Position numbers and translations under genes: made by a program. Positions 1-5,047 of a DNA stretch of 5,047 nt are shown here, piece after piece (position 1 is the first letter of the stretch; every line of letters starts with the position of its first letter). Under the pieces are notes generated by a model, which was given only the letters and a program-made list of their open reading frames with translations, made no database searches and had not been told where the DNA came from. The DNA is taken from contig JAFYRZ010000121.1 in NCBI GenBank assembly GCA_017546745.1, forward strand, positions 1 to 5,047, in the 5' to 3' direction. The stretch is from Clostridia bacterium (GTDB lineage: Bacteria; Bacillota_A; Clostridia; Oscillospirales; CAG-272).

Positions 1-1697
1 GGACCCTCGGGCGTTTCTACGGGACAGATTCTACCATAGTGAGTATAGTGAACATCACGAACGTCGAAGGATGCGCGGTCACGGGAAAGACCGCCGGGAC
101 CAAGCGCGGAAAGACGGCGCTTATGAGTAAGCTCCGCAAGGGGGTTGTTCTGGTCCATGAACTGGGAGAGGGGAGAGGAGCCGAAGAACTCGCGGATAGC
201 GGTCGCAACCGGGCGGGTATTGATAAGCGCCTCGGGACGAAGATCGTCGTTATCGTGAACCGACATTCTCTCCTTGATGTTCTTATCCATTCTCGACATA
301 CCGATTCTGAGCTGGTTCTGAAGAAGCTCACCAACGCAGCGAAGACGTCTGTTACCGAGATGGTCGATGTCGTCCGTAGAGCCGATGCCGTGAGTAAGGT
401 TAAGAAGATAGTTGATGGAGGCGAAGATATCCTCCTTGGTGATGTGTCTGGGGCAAAGCTCGTAGTATCTCTTCTTTGCCTCCTCCTTGATGAAGAGGGT
501 GCGCGCGTCGCCGCTTACGCCCTCTGCGTCTGCAGCTGCAACGATCTCCTTAAGAACGGAGTATCTTACCTTCTCGCCAACCTTTACGCCACAGTCGGAA
601 AGGTCGTATCCGAGAACGAGCTCGGGGCGAACGGTGCCGTTCGAGAATACCTTAACGGTACGCTCGGTCTCGGTCTTAACGTATACCTCGTTTACAAGGC
701 TGTCCTCAATAGCGTTAGCAAGCTCGAGGGTGATCTTCTCGCCTGCCTCGGCAACGATCTCACCGGTAACGGGGTTAACGACCGTCTCTGCAACGGTAGT
801 ACCGAGAATTCTGTTAGCAAGAGAAACCTTGCGGTCAAACTTATATCTACCAACAGCGTCAAGGTTATATCTTCTTGCATCGAAGAACATAAGGTCAAGA
901 AGCTGCTGTGCGCTGTCTACGTGAGGGGGCTCACCGGGACGGAGCTTCTTATAGATCTCCTTAAGAGCCTCCTCGCGGAAGGAGGTGCCGTTCTCAAGCG
1001 CGAGAGCGTTACACTCGTCCTTTGCCATGGTAGCGATAAGCATCTCCTCATCGCCGAACATAGCGGAAATATATTCGTCATTATCCTCACCGGGAGCGCA
1101 AAGCGCACGGATAAGTACGGTCGTGGGAATTTTACGATTCTTATCGATCCTTACGTAGAAGATACCCGAGGAGTCGGTTTCATACTCGAGCCATGCTCCT
1201 CTGTAAGGGATGATCTGCGCGGAGAAGTTGTGCTTACCCTGCTTATCAACGTCGTCCTTGTAGTACATACCGGGCGAACGAACGAGCTGGGAAACGATAA
1301 CACGCTCTGCACCGTTGATAACGAAGGTACCGTTATCGGTCATAAGCGGGAAGTCGCCAAGGAATACCTGAGAGGTCTTGATCTCTCCGGTCGCTCTGTT
1401 GATAAGACGCACGCCGACCTTCATATGCGCGTCGTAGGTTACGGTCCTGTCCTTACACTCCTCAACGGAATATCTGGGGTTAGGATCGATGGTGTAGTCC
1501 GTAAACTCGATAGAAAGATTACCGGTATAATCGACTATCGGGGATACGTCGCGAAGAACCTCGTTGAGTCCCTCTCTGAGGAACCACTCGTAAGAGTCCT
1601 TCTGCACCTCAATAAGATTTGGCATTTCGATAGCCGATTCGATCTGCGAGAAGCTCATTCTCACGTTTGTGCCAAGCTTTTGGGGCTTAAGTCTCAT
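1..1697 (-). CDS. rpoB: DNA-directed RNA polymerase subunit beta, N-terminal 565 residues (cut by window edge)
   Basis: This is the beta subunit of bacterial RNA polymerase, part of the catalytic core and the site of rifampicin binding. The reverse strand reads without a stop from ATG at 1697 to the window edge. The protein starts [10 protein letters not shown] and has the usual Bacillota motif [16 protein letters not shown] at 25-40. Other landmarks are [20 protein letters not shown] at 127-146, [12 protein letters not shown] at 442-453, and the rifampicin region at 505-537 ([16 protein letters not shown], then [14 protein letters not shown]). The last complete codons read ETPEG (561-565). 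Full-length family members have about 1150-1250 residues, so roughly half is missing and the active-site aspartates of NADFDGD belong to RpoC, not here. The start is supported by a purine-rich ribosome binding site and by the match of the N-terminus to Clostridia homologues. Numbering in the rifampicin region is E. coli minus one. Residues equivalent to E. coli S509, Q513, D516, N518, H526, R529, S531 and L533 are unchanged, S522 is Ala as in Bacillus, and Q510 is Pro. The gene has its own promoter and a leader of about 200 nt. Confidence 0.98.
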   Translation of the reverse strand, partial: MRLKPQKLGTNVRMSFSQIESAIEMPNLIEVQKDSYEWFLREGLNEVLRDVSPIVDYTGNLSIEFTDYTIDPNPRYSVEECKDRTVTYDAHMKVGVRLINRATGEIKTSQVFLGDFPLMTDNGTFVINGAERVIVSQLVRSPGMYYKDDVDKQGKHNFSAQIIPYRGAWLEYETDSSGIFYVRIDKNRKIPTTVLIRALCAPGEDNDEYISAMFGDEEMLIATMAKDECNALALENGTSFREEALKEIYKKLRPGEPPHVDSAQQLLDLMFFDARRYNLDAVGRYKFDRKVSLANRILGTTVAETVVNPVTGEIVAEAGEKITLELANAIEDSLVNEVYVKTETERTVKVFSNGTVRPELVLGYDLSDCGVKVGEKVRYSVLKEIVAAADAEGVSGDARTLFIKEEAKKRYYELCPRHITKEDIFASINYLLNLTHGIGSTDDIDHLGNRRLRCVGELLQNQLRIGMSRMDKNIKERMSVHDNDDLRPEALINTRPVATAIREFFGSSPLSQFMDQNNPLAELTHKRRLSALGPGGLSRDRASFDVRDVHYTHYGRICPVETPEG

Positions 1698-1706
1698 AAA
1701 TAGAAT

Positions 1707-1718
1707 CACTCCATTCCT
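1707..1718 (-). promoter_or_regulatory. Ribosome binding site of rpoB
   Basis: On the minus strand the sequence AGGAATGGAGTG precedes the ATG at 1697. The GGAGTG part lies 9 bases upstream of the start, and the AGGAA part is further away. GGAGTG at this distance fixes the start at 1697. The next in-frame ATG (codon 14) has no comparable site and would remove conserved residues. Confidence 0.8.
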
Positions 1719-1794
1719 GAAAATTTACAAGTCTGATAAAGAAGAGCCGCTGACGCTCTCCCTTTTTTATCGCATTCCTCGGAAAAACTTGGAA

Positions 1795-1836
1795 TTTGTG
1801 CAAGATGCACAATTTTAGATACCTAATTTTGTGCAT
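1795..1836 (-). promoter_or_regulatory. TGCACAA-box hairpin pair in the rpoB leader
   Basis: On the minus strand, ATGCACAAAATTAG (1836-1823) and CTAAAATTGTGCAT (1818-1805) form an imperfect inverted repeat. It has 8 bp, a 2x2 internal mismatch, then 4 bp closed by the loop GTAT. A third box, TGCACAA (1802-1796), repeats the left arm directly and is complementary to TTGTGCA of the right arm, so a 7-bp hairpin with a 3-nt loop can form instead. The two hairpins share the right arm and cannot coexist. This could be an RNA switch or a set of half-sites for a DNA-binding protein. The repeats are seen directly; the function is inferred. Confidence 0.5.
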
Positions 1837-1856
1837 ATGTACCAACCCCTACCCCG

Positions 1857-1877
1857 AAAAAGGGCAAAAGCCCCCCT
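1857..1877 (-). terminator. Weak terminator-like hairpin (possible attenuator) in the rpoB leader
   Basis: The minus strand reads AGGGGGGC-TTTT-GCCC followed directly by TTTTTC. Four GC pairs close a 4-nt loop, and the stem can be extended by three G-U wobbles and an A-U pair, though that uses up part of the U-tract. It lies about 25 nt after the predicted start of the rpoB transcript. It therefore cannot serve the upstream operon, which already has a strong terminator. It may cause pausing or partial termination ahead of rpoB. The short GC stem keeps confidence low. Confidence 0.4.
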
Positions 1878-1889
1878 AAAGAAATTGCG

Positions 1890-1907
1890 ATTATAATGCA
1901 TTATAAT
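1890..1907. repeat. 18-bp perfect palindrome over the rpoB transcription start
   Basis: ATTATAATGCATTATAAT is identical to its own reverse complement. It begins one base after the rpoB -10 hexamer and covers the predicted start site. The half ATTATAAT is itself a palindrome, so two extra TATAAT hexamers (1900-1905 and 1890-1895) appear in each direction. It could be a repressor operator, a set of alternative -10 elements, or simply the outcome of AT-rich sequence. Confidence 0.6.
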
Positions 1908-1935
1908 ATTATAGCATAAAAAAATCAAATGTCAA
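1908..1935 (-). promoter_or_regulatory. Strong sigma-A type promoter of rpoB
   Basis: On the minus strand there is a perfect -35 TTGACA (1935-1930), a 16-bp spacer, and a perfect -10 TATAAT (1913-1908) preceded by TGC, giving an extended -10 (TGnTATAAT). The predicted start is an A near 1902-1901. The promoter lies just downstream of the intrinsic terminator of the preceding operon and points to rpoB, which makes rpoB the first gene of its transcription unit in this genome. Confidence 0.88.
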
Positions 1936-1946
1936 GAGAAAACGGT

Positions 1947-1967
1947 AAAAAAATCTAAAAAAATTTT
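1947..1967 (-). promoter_or_regulatory. UP-element-like phased A-tracts upstream of the rpoB promoter
   Basis: Two runs of seven A on the plus strand (1947-1953 and 1957-1963), the second followed by TTTT, have centres 10 bp apart, one helical turn. They lie about 45-62 bp upstream of the predicted start, where the RNA polymerase alpha C-terminal domain binds UP elements at strong promoters. The position and phasing are seen; enhanced transcription is inferred. Confidence 0.5.
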
Positions 1968-1970
1968 CGG

Positions 1971-2010
1971 CAGAAGAAAAGGGCGGCTCTGCAGTACTGC
2001 AAAGCCACCC
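1971..2010 (-). terminator. Intrinsic terminator of the MalY/DUF3737/DUF554 operon
   Basis: The minus strand carries GGGTGGCTTTGCAG, then TA, then CTGCAGAGCCGCCC. The two arms pair over 14 bp with two G-U wobbles; in practice the loop is probably GUAC on 13 bp. The stem is followed by TTTTCTTCT. In the other direction the wobbles become A-C mismatches and there is no T-tract, so it works on the minus strand only. It lies 127 bases after the MalY-like stop codon and insulates rpoB from the upstream operon. Confidence 0.85.
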
Positions 2011-2030
2011 GTAATTTATCGTATTTTCAA

Positions 2031-2089
2031 CTGCCTTATCAAGAGCCGTCGAACGAGGTCGAGAGCACTGCCTACGGCACATAAGGCAA
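2031..2089. repeat. Compact palindromic element with nested inverted repeats
   Basis: TGCCTTAT (2032-2039) and ATAAGGCA (2081-2088) are perfect 8-bp inverted arms, with one G-T wobble outside them. They enclose a second inverted repeat, TGCC-TAC-GGCA (2069-2079), and a TCGA/TCGA pair around an ACGAGG loop (2049-2062). In RNA this could fold as a three-way junction. It lies between the MalY-like stop codon and the terminator, so it would be in the 3' end of the operon mRNA or in a separate small RNA. It may also be a dispersed genomic repeat. There is no tRNA anticodon arm or CCA end. Confidence 0.5.
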
Positions 2090-2137
2090 GCGATTTTCTT
2101 ACCTTAATTATATATATCGCGCGTCGAAAAGGGGAAT

Positions 2138-3310
2138 TCAGCCCTCCTCCATCTCGCGGATAGCTCTCTCAAGGCGGGAAAGCCCGTCGAGAAGCCGCGC
2201 CCTTTGCGTGGCAAGATTCATTCTTACGAAATACCTGCCGCACTCGCCGTATTCTCTGCCCTCGGAAAGATAAAGACCGGTCAGGGCACGAATTTTCTCG
2301 GTAAAAGAGGTCGAGTCATCGGTATAAGCGCTAACGTCTATCCACATAAGATAGGTCGCCTCGCCGTGAATTGCGTTAAGCCTCGGCAAGCGCTCCTTTA
2401 TAAACTCCTCCGCTACCCTTCTGTTTTCGAAGAGGTATTCGCGAAGCTCGTCAAGCCACTCGTCGCACTCGGTAAAGGCGGCGATATTTGCAGACACGGC
2501 AAATATATTCGGCTCACCGACCTCGTCGGTGTTTATTCCGCGCCAAACCTTATGGCGCAGGTGCGGGTCGTTTATGATAAGACACGCAGACTGAAGCCCC
2601 GCAAGGTTAAAGCTCTTTGACGCGGCAACACAGGTGATAACGCTCCTACGGCAGTCCTCGTCAGCCGCCGCAAACGGGATAAATCTGCGCTCGGCACGAG
2701 GGTCGGTAAGGTCGCAGTGTATCTCGTCCGAGATCACGGTAACGCCGTGCTTACGCGCAAGCGCACCGACGCGGGAAAGCTCCTCGCGCGTCCATATCCT
2801 GCCGACCGGGTTATGGGGATTACAAAAGATCATAAGCGAGGTCTGTGGGTCGGAAAGCTTCTCCTCAAGATCGTCAAAGTCGATAAAATACTCTCCGTCA
2901 CGAAGAACGAGATCGCTCGTCAAGGGCTTTCTGCCGTTATTAACGGTCGAGTTAAAGAAAAGGTTAAACGAGGGGGTAAGAAAAAGGACGTTCTCGTTAG
3001 GCTCGGTCAAGCGGCGCACCATAGAGGAGATAGCCGCAACTATGCCGTTAGAATAGACCATAGACGAGATATCCTCCTCTATGCCGTGCCTGCGGAGCCT
3101 GAAGTCGCGAACGGCAGAAAAGAAGTCATCCGACAATGTAGCGTAGCCGTATATACCGAGCGATGCCCGGCGCTCTATCGCGCGGCGCACGGCAGGGGGC
3201 GCTTCGAAATCCATATCCGCGACCCACATAGGAAGCTCTCCCTCGGAAACGTCCCACTTTAAAGAGCCGCTTCCTACCCTGTCGGTAAGCTTATCAAAAT
3301 CGTATTTCAT
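2138..3310 (-). CDS. MalY/PatB family PLP-dependent C-S lyase / aminotransferase
   Basis: A fold-type I PLP enzyme of 390 residues, the usual length for the MalY/PatB group. Family members cleave cystathionine or cysteine S-conjugates (beta-lyase, giving pyruvate, ammonia and a thiol), and some also act as aminotransferases. The N-terminus MKYDFDKLTDRVGSGSLKWD and the motif LPMWVADMDFEAPPAV (26-41) are typical of the group. Further landmarks are GIYGYA at 52-57, whose Tyr reaches the neighbouring subunit's active site, and FCNPHNPVGRIWT at 162-174. SDEIHCDL at 194-201 holds Asp195, which contacts the pyridine nitrogen. SKSFNLAGLQ at 231-240 holds the Schiff-base Lys232, and RMNLA at 363-367 holds the carboxylate-binding Arg. 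All catalytic residues are present, so the enzyme should be active in the cytoplasm. The start is backed by GAGGA 6 bases upstream (3317-3321). It follows the DUF3737 gene by 32 bases and is the last gene of the operon. The substrate cannot be told from sequence; cystathionine beta-lyase is the default guess. Confidence 0.93.
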   Translation of the reverse strand: MKYDFDKLTDRVGSGSLKWDVSEGELPMWVADMDFEAPPAVRRAIERRASLGIYGYATLSDDFFSAVRDFRLRRHGIEEDISSMVYSNGIVAAISSMVRRLTEPNENVLFLTPSFNLFFNSTVNNGRKPLTSDLVLRDGEYFIDFDDLEEKLSDPQTSLMIFCNPHNPVGRIWTREELSRVGALARKHGVTVISDEIHCDLTDPRAERRFIPFAAADEDCRRSVITCVAASKSFNLAGLQSACLIINDPHLRHKVWRGINTDEVGEPNIFAVSANIAAFTECDEWLDELREYLFENRRVAEEFIKERLPRLNAIHGEATYLMWIDVSAYTDDSTSFTEKIRALTGLYLSEGREYGECGRYFVRMNLATQRARLLDGLSRLERAIREMEEG

Positions 3311-3342
3311 AGCCTATCCTCGCCTTTTGCAAAGTTTGGTTG

Positions 3343-4182
3343 TCATTTCTTGAGTATTATCTCGGTTTTGCTCTTATCAACGAGAGCCTCGTCAAGAATT
3401 ATCTCACCTATCTCGTCGGCACTTATTTTGCCCGATATCGGGTTCTTGACGCTGTCTATTTTACCAACGACGTCAACGTTAACGGTAGAATACTCAAACG
3501 CAAGGTCGGTCTTGTTAAGCGTACAATTCTTAAGCGTAAGATTATTCATATAGCAAAAGCCCTGGTTGGATTCGACCGTACAGTTTATAAGGGTGACGTT
3601 CTTTGAGTTCCAGCCGATATATTCACCGATAATGACCGAGTCGTATACGGTCACGTTCTCACAGTTCCAGAAAACGTCACGCGAGATTATCCTCGCGCCC
3701 CTTATTTCGACGTTTCTTGCGCCGTCAAAGGCATAGCCTCCCTCAATCACGAGGTCGGTCGCCCTTATATTCTCGCAGCTCATACCGAAATAATCGCCAC
3801 AAACGCGAACTCCCGAAAGCTCGACGCGGTTACAGTGCCAAAGGGTCTCCTTTGCATCCGTAAAGGTCACACCCCGAAGGCTTACTCTCTCGCATCTGCG
3901 AAGCGCCTTAGGCGCCTTTATCACGGTATTTCTGATCTCGATATCTCTCGTATACCAGATACCGGCACGCGCGCCCTCGTCAAGAGTGCTGTCCGTAACC
4001 CTGATGACCGAGGAATACCAAATGGGATATTTCCACTTAAACGTGCAATTATCCACAAGGATATTCGCGCACTCCTTAAGCGGAGATTCTCCGTCCTCAA
4101 AGACCGAATCCACGACCGAAAGGTCGATAGAGTTGTAAAGCGCGCGCTCACCTACGAGCGTTGCGTTACGAATTTCCTTCAT
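3343..4182 (-). CDS. DUF3737 family protein, predicted right-handed beta-helix
   Basis: A 279-residue protein that I recognise as DUF3737 from GERALYNSID (11-20), GESPLKECANI (31-41), FKWKYPIWY (48-56), ARAGIWYT (71-78), GDYFGMS (129-135), GEYIGWNS (186-193) and TDLAFEYS (225-232). From about residue 37 to 222 it is made of roughly nine repeats of 19-20 residues. Each runs from an aromatic or Cys residue through N/R-[VI]-x-[VIL] to a short beta-strand ending in T/S-V/F/L/I, the pattern of a parallel beta-helix. There is no signal peptide or membrane segment, so it is probably cytoplasmic. Proteins of this shape often bind or modify carbohydrates, but no catalytic motif is visible and the family has no established function that I know of. 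GGAGGA lies only 3 bases before the ATG; no other start is nearby. The gene is 13 bases after the DUF554 stop and 32 bases before the MalY-like gene. Confidence 0.9.
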   Translation of the reverse strand: MKEIRNATLVGERALYNSIDLSVVDSVFEDGESPLKECANILVDNCTFKWKYPIWYSSVIRVTDSTLDEGARAGIWYTRDIEIRNTVIKAPKALRRCERVSLRGVTFTDAKETLWHCNRVELSGVRVCGDYFGMSCENIRATDLVIEGGYAFDGARNVEIRGARIISRDVFWNCENVTVYDSVIIGEYIGWNSKNVTLINCTVESNQGFCYMNNLTLKNCTLNKTDLAFEYSTVNVDVVGKIDSVKNPISGKISADEIGEIILDEALVDKSKTEIILKK

Positions 4183-4185
4183 AAG

Positions 4186-4191
4186 TCCTCC
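4186..4191 (-). promoter_or_regulatory. Close-spaced ribosome binding site of the DUF3737 gene
   Basis: A full GGAGGA sits in the 13-base gap between the DUF554 stop codon (4196-4198) and the DUF3737 ATG (4180-4182), with a spacer of only 3 bases. The usual spacer is 5-9. No in-frame alternative start lies within the next 130 codons, and upstream in-frame codons offer none, so this start stands. The compact layout suggests translational coupling to the DUF554 gene. Confidence 0.6.
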
Positions 4192-4195
4192 GAAA

Positions 4196-4936
4196 TTATG
4201 CGATAAGATTAAGAAGCGGTGCTATCGCAAGGGGCATAAAGATTGCGGGAACCATATTTGCGGTCCTGAGCTTGGTAACTCCAAGCTGATTAGTACCGAT
4301 AAAGAAGATTATAAGCGAGCCGGTAGCCGACATATAGCCGAGCATTTCGGCAGGGAGATTTGCGAATATAAAGGTTGCAAAGAGGGTAAGAAGCCCCTGA
4401 TAAACGAGTATCGGAAAGGCGGAAAAGATACAGCCGATACCAAGCGTCGTTGTAAGAACGAAGCACATAATTCCGTCTATCATCGCCTTTGCGAAAAGAA
4501 GATCGGGATCACCCGCCGCATCCTGTATTGCGCCGTTTACAGCCATAGCGCCAACGCAGAAAAGAAGCGTACAGGTAACGAAGCCGCGGGCAAATCCGCC
4601 CTCCTGTGCGGGATTTCTCGTAAGCTTTCTCTCAATAAAAAGTCCGAAGCGCTCTATCCATTTCTCAATATCTATAAGCTCGCCAAGGAAGGTGCCGAGA
4701 GCCATAGATATGATCATAACGAGTATCTTCATAAGCGACGCGTCAAGGAATACACCCTCGTTTGCCATAGGTATAGGCTCAAGCGCACCCTCGATGCCTA
4801 TGTAGATAGCAAAGACGCTCATAGCCAAAACGATAGCGTTAGTTATTCTTTTCGGTATTATGTTTCTCGCAAGATAACCGAGAGTTCCGCATATCAAAAT
4901 AGCGGAAAAGTCAACTATTGTTCCCAAATAAGGCAT
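4196..4936 (-). CDS. DUF554 family integral membrane protein (YdfK/YqgA type)
   Basis: A 246-residue membrane protein matching DUF554 along its whole length. It starts MPYLGTIVDFSAILICGTLGY, followed by the IPKR turn at 27-30 typical of the family. Likely membrane segments are near residues 5-24, 32-52, 68-88, 118-137, 151-175, 179-194, 200-216 and 227-245. Family signatures include ALGTFLGELIDIEKWIER (79-96), TLLFCVGAMAVNGAIQD (123-139), GDPDLLFAKAMIDG (142-155), and GVTKLRTANMVPA (219-231). The cytoplasmic stretch around 92-117 is charged. No function has been firmly established for the family; a transporter or channel role is often supposed. GGGAG lies 6 bases before the ATG (4943-4947), which supports the start. 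The gene begins 20 bases after the partial upstream gene and is followed after 13 bases by the DUF3737 gene. Confidence 0.93.
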   Translation of the reverse strand: MPYLGTIVDFSAILICGTLGYLARNIIPKRITNAIVLAMSVFAIYIGIEGALEPIPMANEGVFLDASLMKILVMIISMALGTFLGELIDIEKWIERFGLFIERKLTRNPAQEGGFARGFVTCTLLFCVGAMAVNGAIQDAAGDPDLLFAKAMIDGIMCFVLTTTLGIGCIFSAFPILVYQGLLTLFATFIFANLPAEMLGYMSATGSLIIFFIGTNQLGVTKLRTANMVPAIFMPLAIAPLLNLIA

Positions 4937-4956
4937 ATTTTTCTCCCATTTTATTT

Positions 4957-5047
4957 TTATCTGTCCTCCGGTCTTTCCGATCTTATAATATCGTACTCAC
5001 CGTCTGCAACTACGAAGTGAAGTATTACGCGCATGCCAACCTCGGTA
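4957..5047 (-). CDS. C-terminal end of an unrecognised protein (cut by window edge)
   Basis: The reverse strand has one open frame from the window edge to TAA at 4959-4957, encoding 29 residues that end in VVADGEYDIIRSERPEDR. The other two frames contain early stops. The stretch alternates hydrophobic beta-strand-like residues (RVILHFVV) with a charged tail, as at the end of a soluble protein. The stop is 20 bases before the DUF554 start, so it is very likely the preceding gene of the same operon. A possible internal ATG (codon 5 of the visible part, with GAGG upstream) would give a 25-residue peptide, which I consider less likely than a longer gene. The family cannot be identified from this fragment. 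Confidence 0.65.
   Translation of the reverse strand, partial: TEVGMRVILHFVVADGEYDIIRSERPEDR

Larger units (their letters stand above)
1698..1902 (-). promoter_or_regulatory. Long structured 5' leader of rpoB
   Basis: Between the predicted transcription start (about 1901-1902) and the rpoB ATG lie about 200 bases with no supported coding region. From 5' to 3' the transcript would contain an 18-nt self-complementary stretch, a GGGC-UUUU-GCCC hairpin followed by U residues, a G-rich stretch (GGGGTAGGGG), a long imperfect hairpin with TGCACAA boxes, a weak hairpin with AGAGC/GCTCT arms near 1744-1757, and then the ribosome binding site. I do not recognise a known riboswitch or ribosomal-protein leader. 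The length and the number of inverted repeats suggest a control region, but this is inference. Confidence 0.5.

Noticed and set aside
17..334. A possible frameshift in rpoB near 140 at a run of five G, where another minus-strand frame is also open.
   Set aside because: Reading through the run in the original frame gives the correct [23 protein letters not shown] sequence up to ETPEG, so the gene is intact within the window.
39..1703. A 554-codon open frame on the plus strand opposite rpoB.
   Set aside because: It is exactly antisense to a clear rpoB and arises from the rpoB codon choice. The product resembles no protein I know and is of low complexity.
1744..1769. A plus-strand terminator-like structure: AGAGC...GCTCT arms followed by CCCTTTTTT.
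   Set aside because: The stem is only 5 bp with a 7-nt loop and a C-rich gap before the T-run, and there is no plus-strand gene for it to end.
1841..1876. A G-quadruplex in the rpoB leader (GGGGGG, GGGG, GGGG and GG tracts on the minus strand).
   Set aside because: Only three tracts reach three or more G with suitable spacing; the fourth has two, so at best a weak two-layer structure could form.
2031..2089. A tRNA-like cloverleaf from the 8-bp arms and inner hairpins, including a GTTCGA stretch.
   Set aside because: The arms are the wrong lengths, there is no anticodon stem-loop or standard T-arm, and no CCA end.
2204..3262. Several plus-strand open frames opposite the MalY-like gene.
   Set aside because: They overlap a complete, motif-rich enzyme gene, lack sensible ribosome binding sites and show no recognisable protein features.
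3340..4206. Plus-strand open frames and a second minus-strand frame overlapping the DUF3737 gene.
   Set aside because: They are shadows of a gene with clear family motifs and repeat periodicity.

Overview
The window looks like chromosomal DNA from a Gram-positive anaerobe of the class Clostridia, perhaps an Oscillospirales-type gut lineage. This rests on the RpoB sequence (Bacillota-like N-terminus and rifampicin region), strong GGAGG-type ribosome binding sites, sigma-A type promoter elements, and the DUF3737 and DUF554 families. The lineage below class is a guess. Every gene I can support lies on the minus strand, so transcription runs from right to left.

Right to left: (1) the last 29 codons of an unrecognised gene (4957-5047, cut by the window edge); (2) a DUF554 (YdfK/YqgA-type) integral membrane protein (4196-4936); (3) a DUF3737 protein made of about nine 19-20 residue repeats, predicted to be a right-handed beta-helix (3343-4182); (4) a MalY/PatB-type PLP-dependent C-S lyase/aminotransferase (2138-3310). 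The gaps are 20, 13 and 32 bases, with no terminator between them, so these four probably form one operon. Its promoter lies outside the window. The operon ends in a compact palindromic element (2031-2089) and a strong 14-bp intrinsic terminator hairpin (1971-2010).

(5) After the terminator comes a separate transcription unit for rpoB, RNA polymerase beta. Its first 565 codons are present, up to the conserved ETPEG motif, where the window ends. It has a near-consensus promoter (TTGACA, 16 bp, TGCTATAAT) with helically phased A-tracts upstream. An 18-bp perfect palindrome covers the likely transcription start. A leader RNA of about 200 nt follows, with a terminator-like hairpin near its 5' end and three TGCACAA boxes that can form two mutually exclusive hairpins.

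No obviously new multi-gene system is visible. The most interesting parts are the rpoB promoter and leader: here rpoB is not directly downstream of rplL/rplJ, as it is in most bacteria, and it carries its own candidate control elements. The second is the uncharacterised pairing of DUF554, DUF3737 and MalY-type genes. No tRNA, rRNA, CRISPR array or insertion sequence was found.
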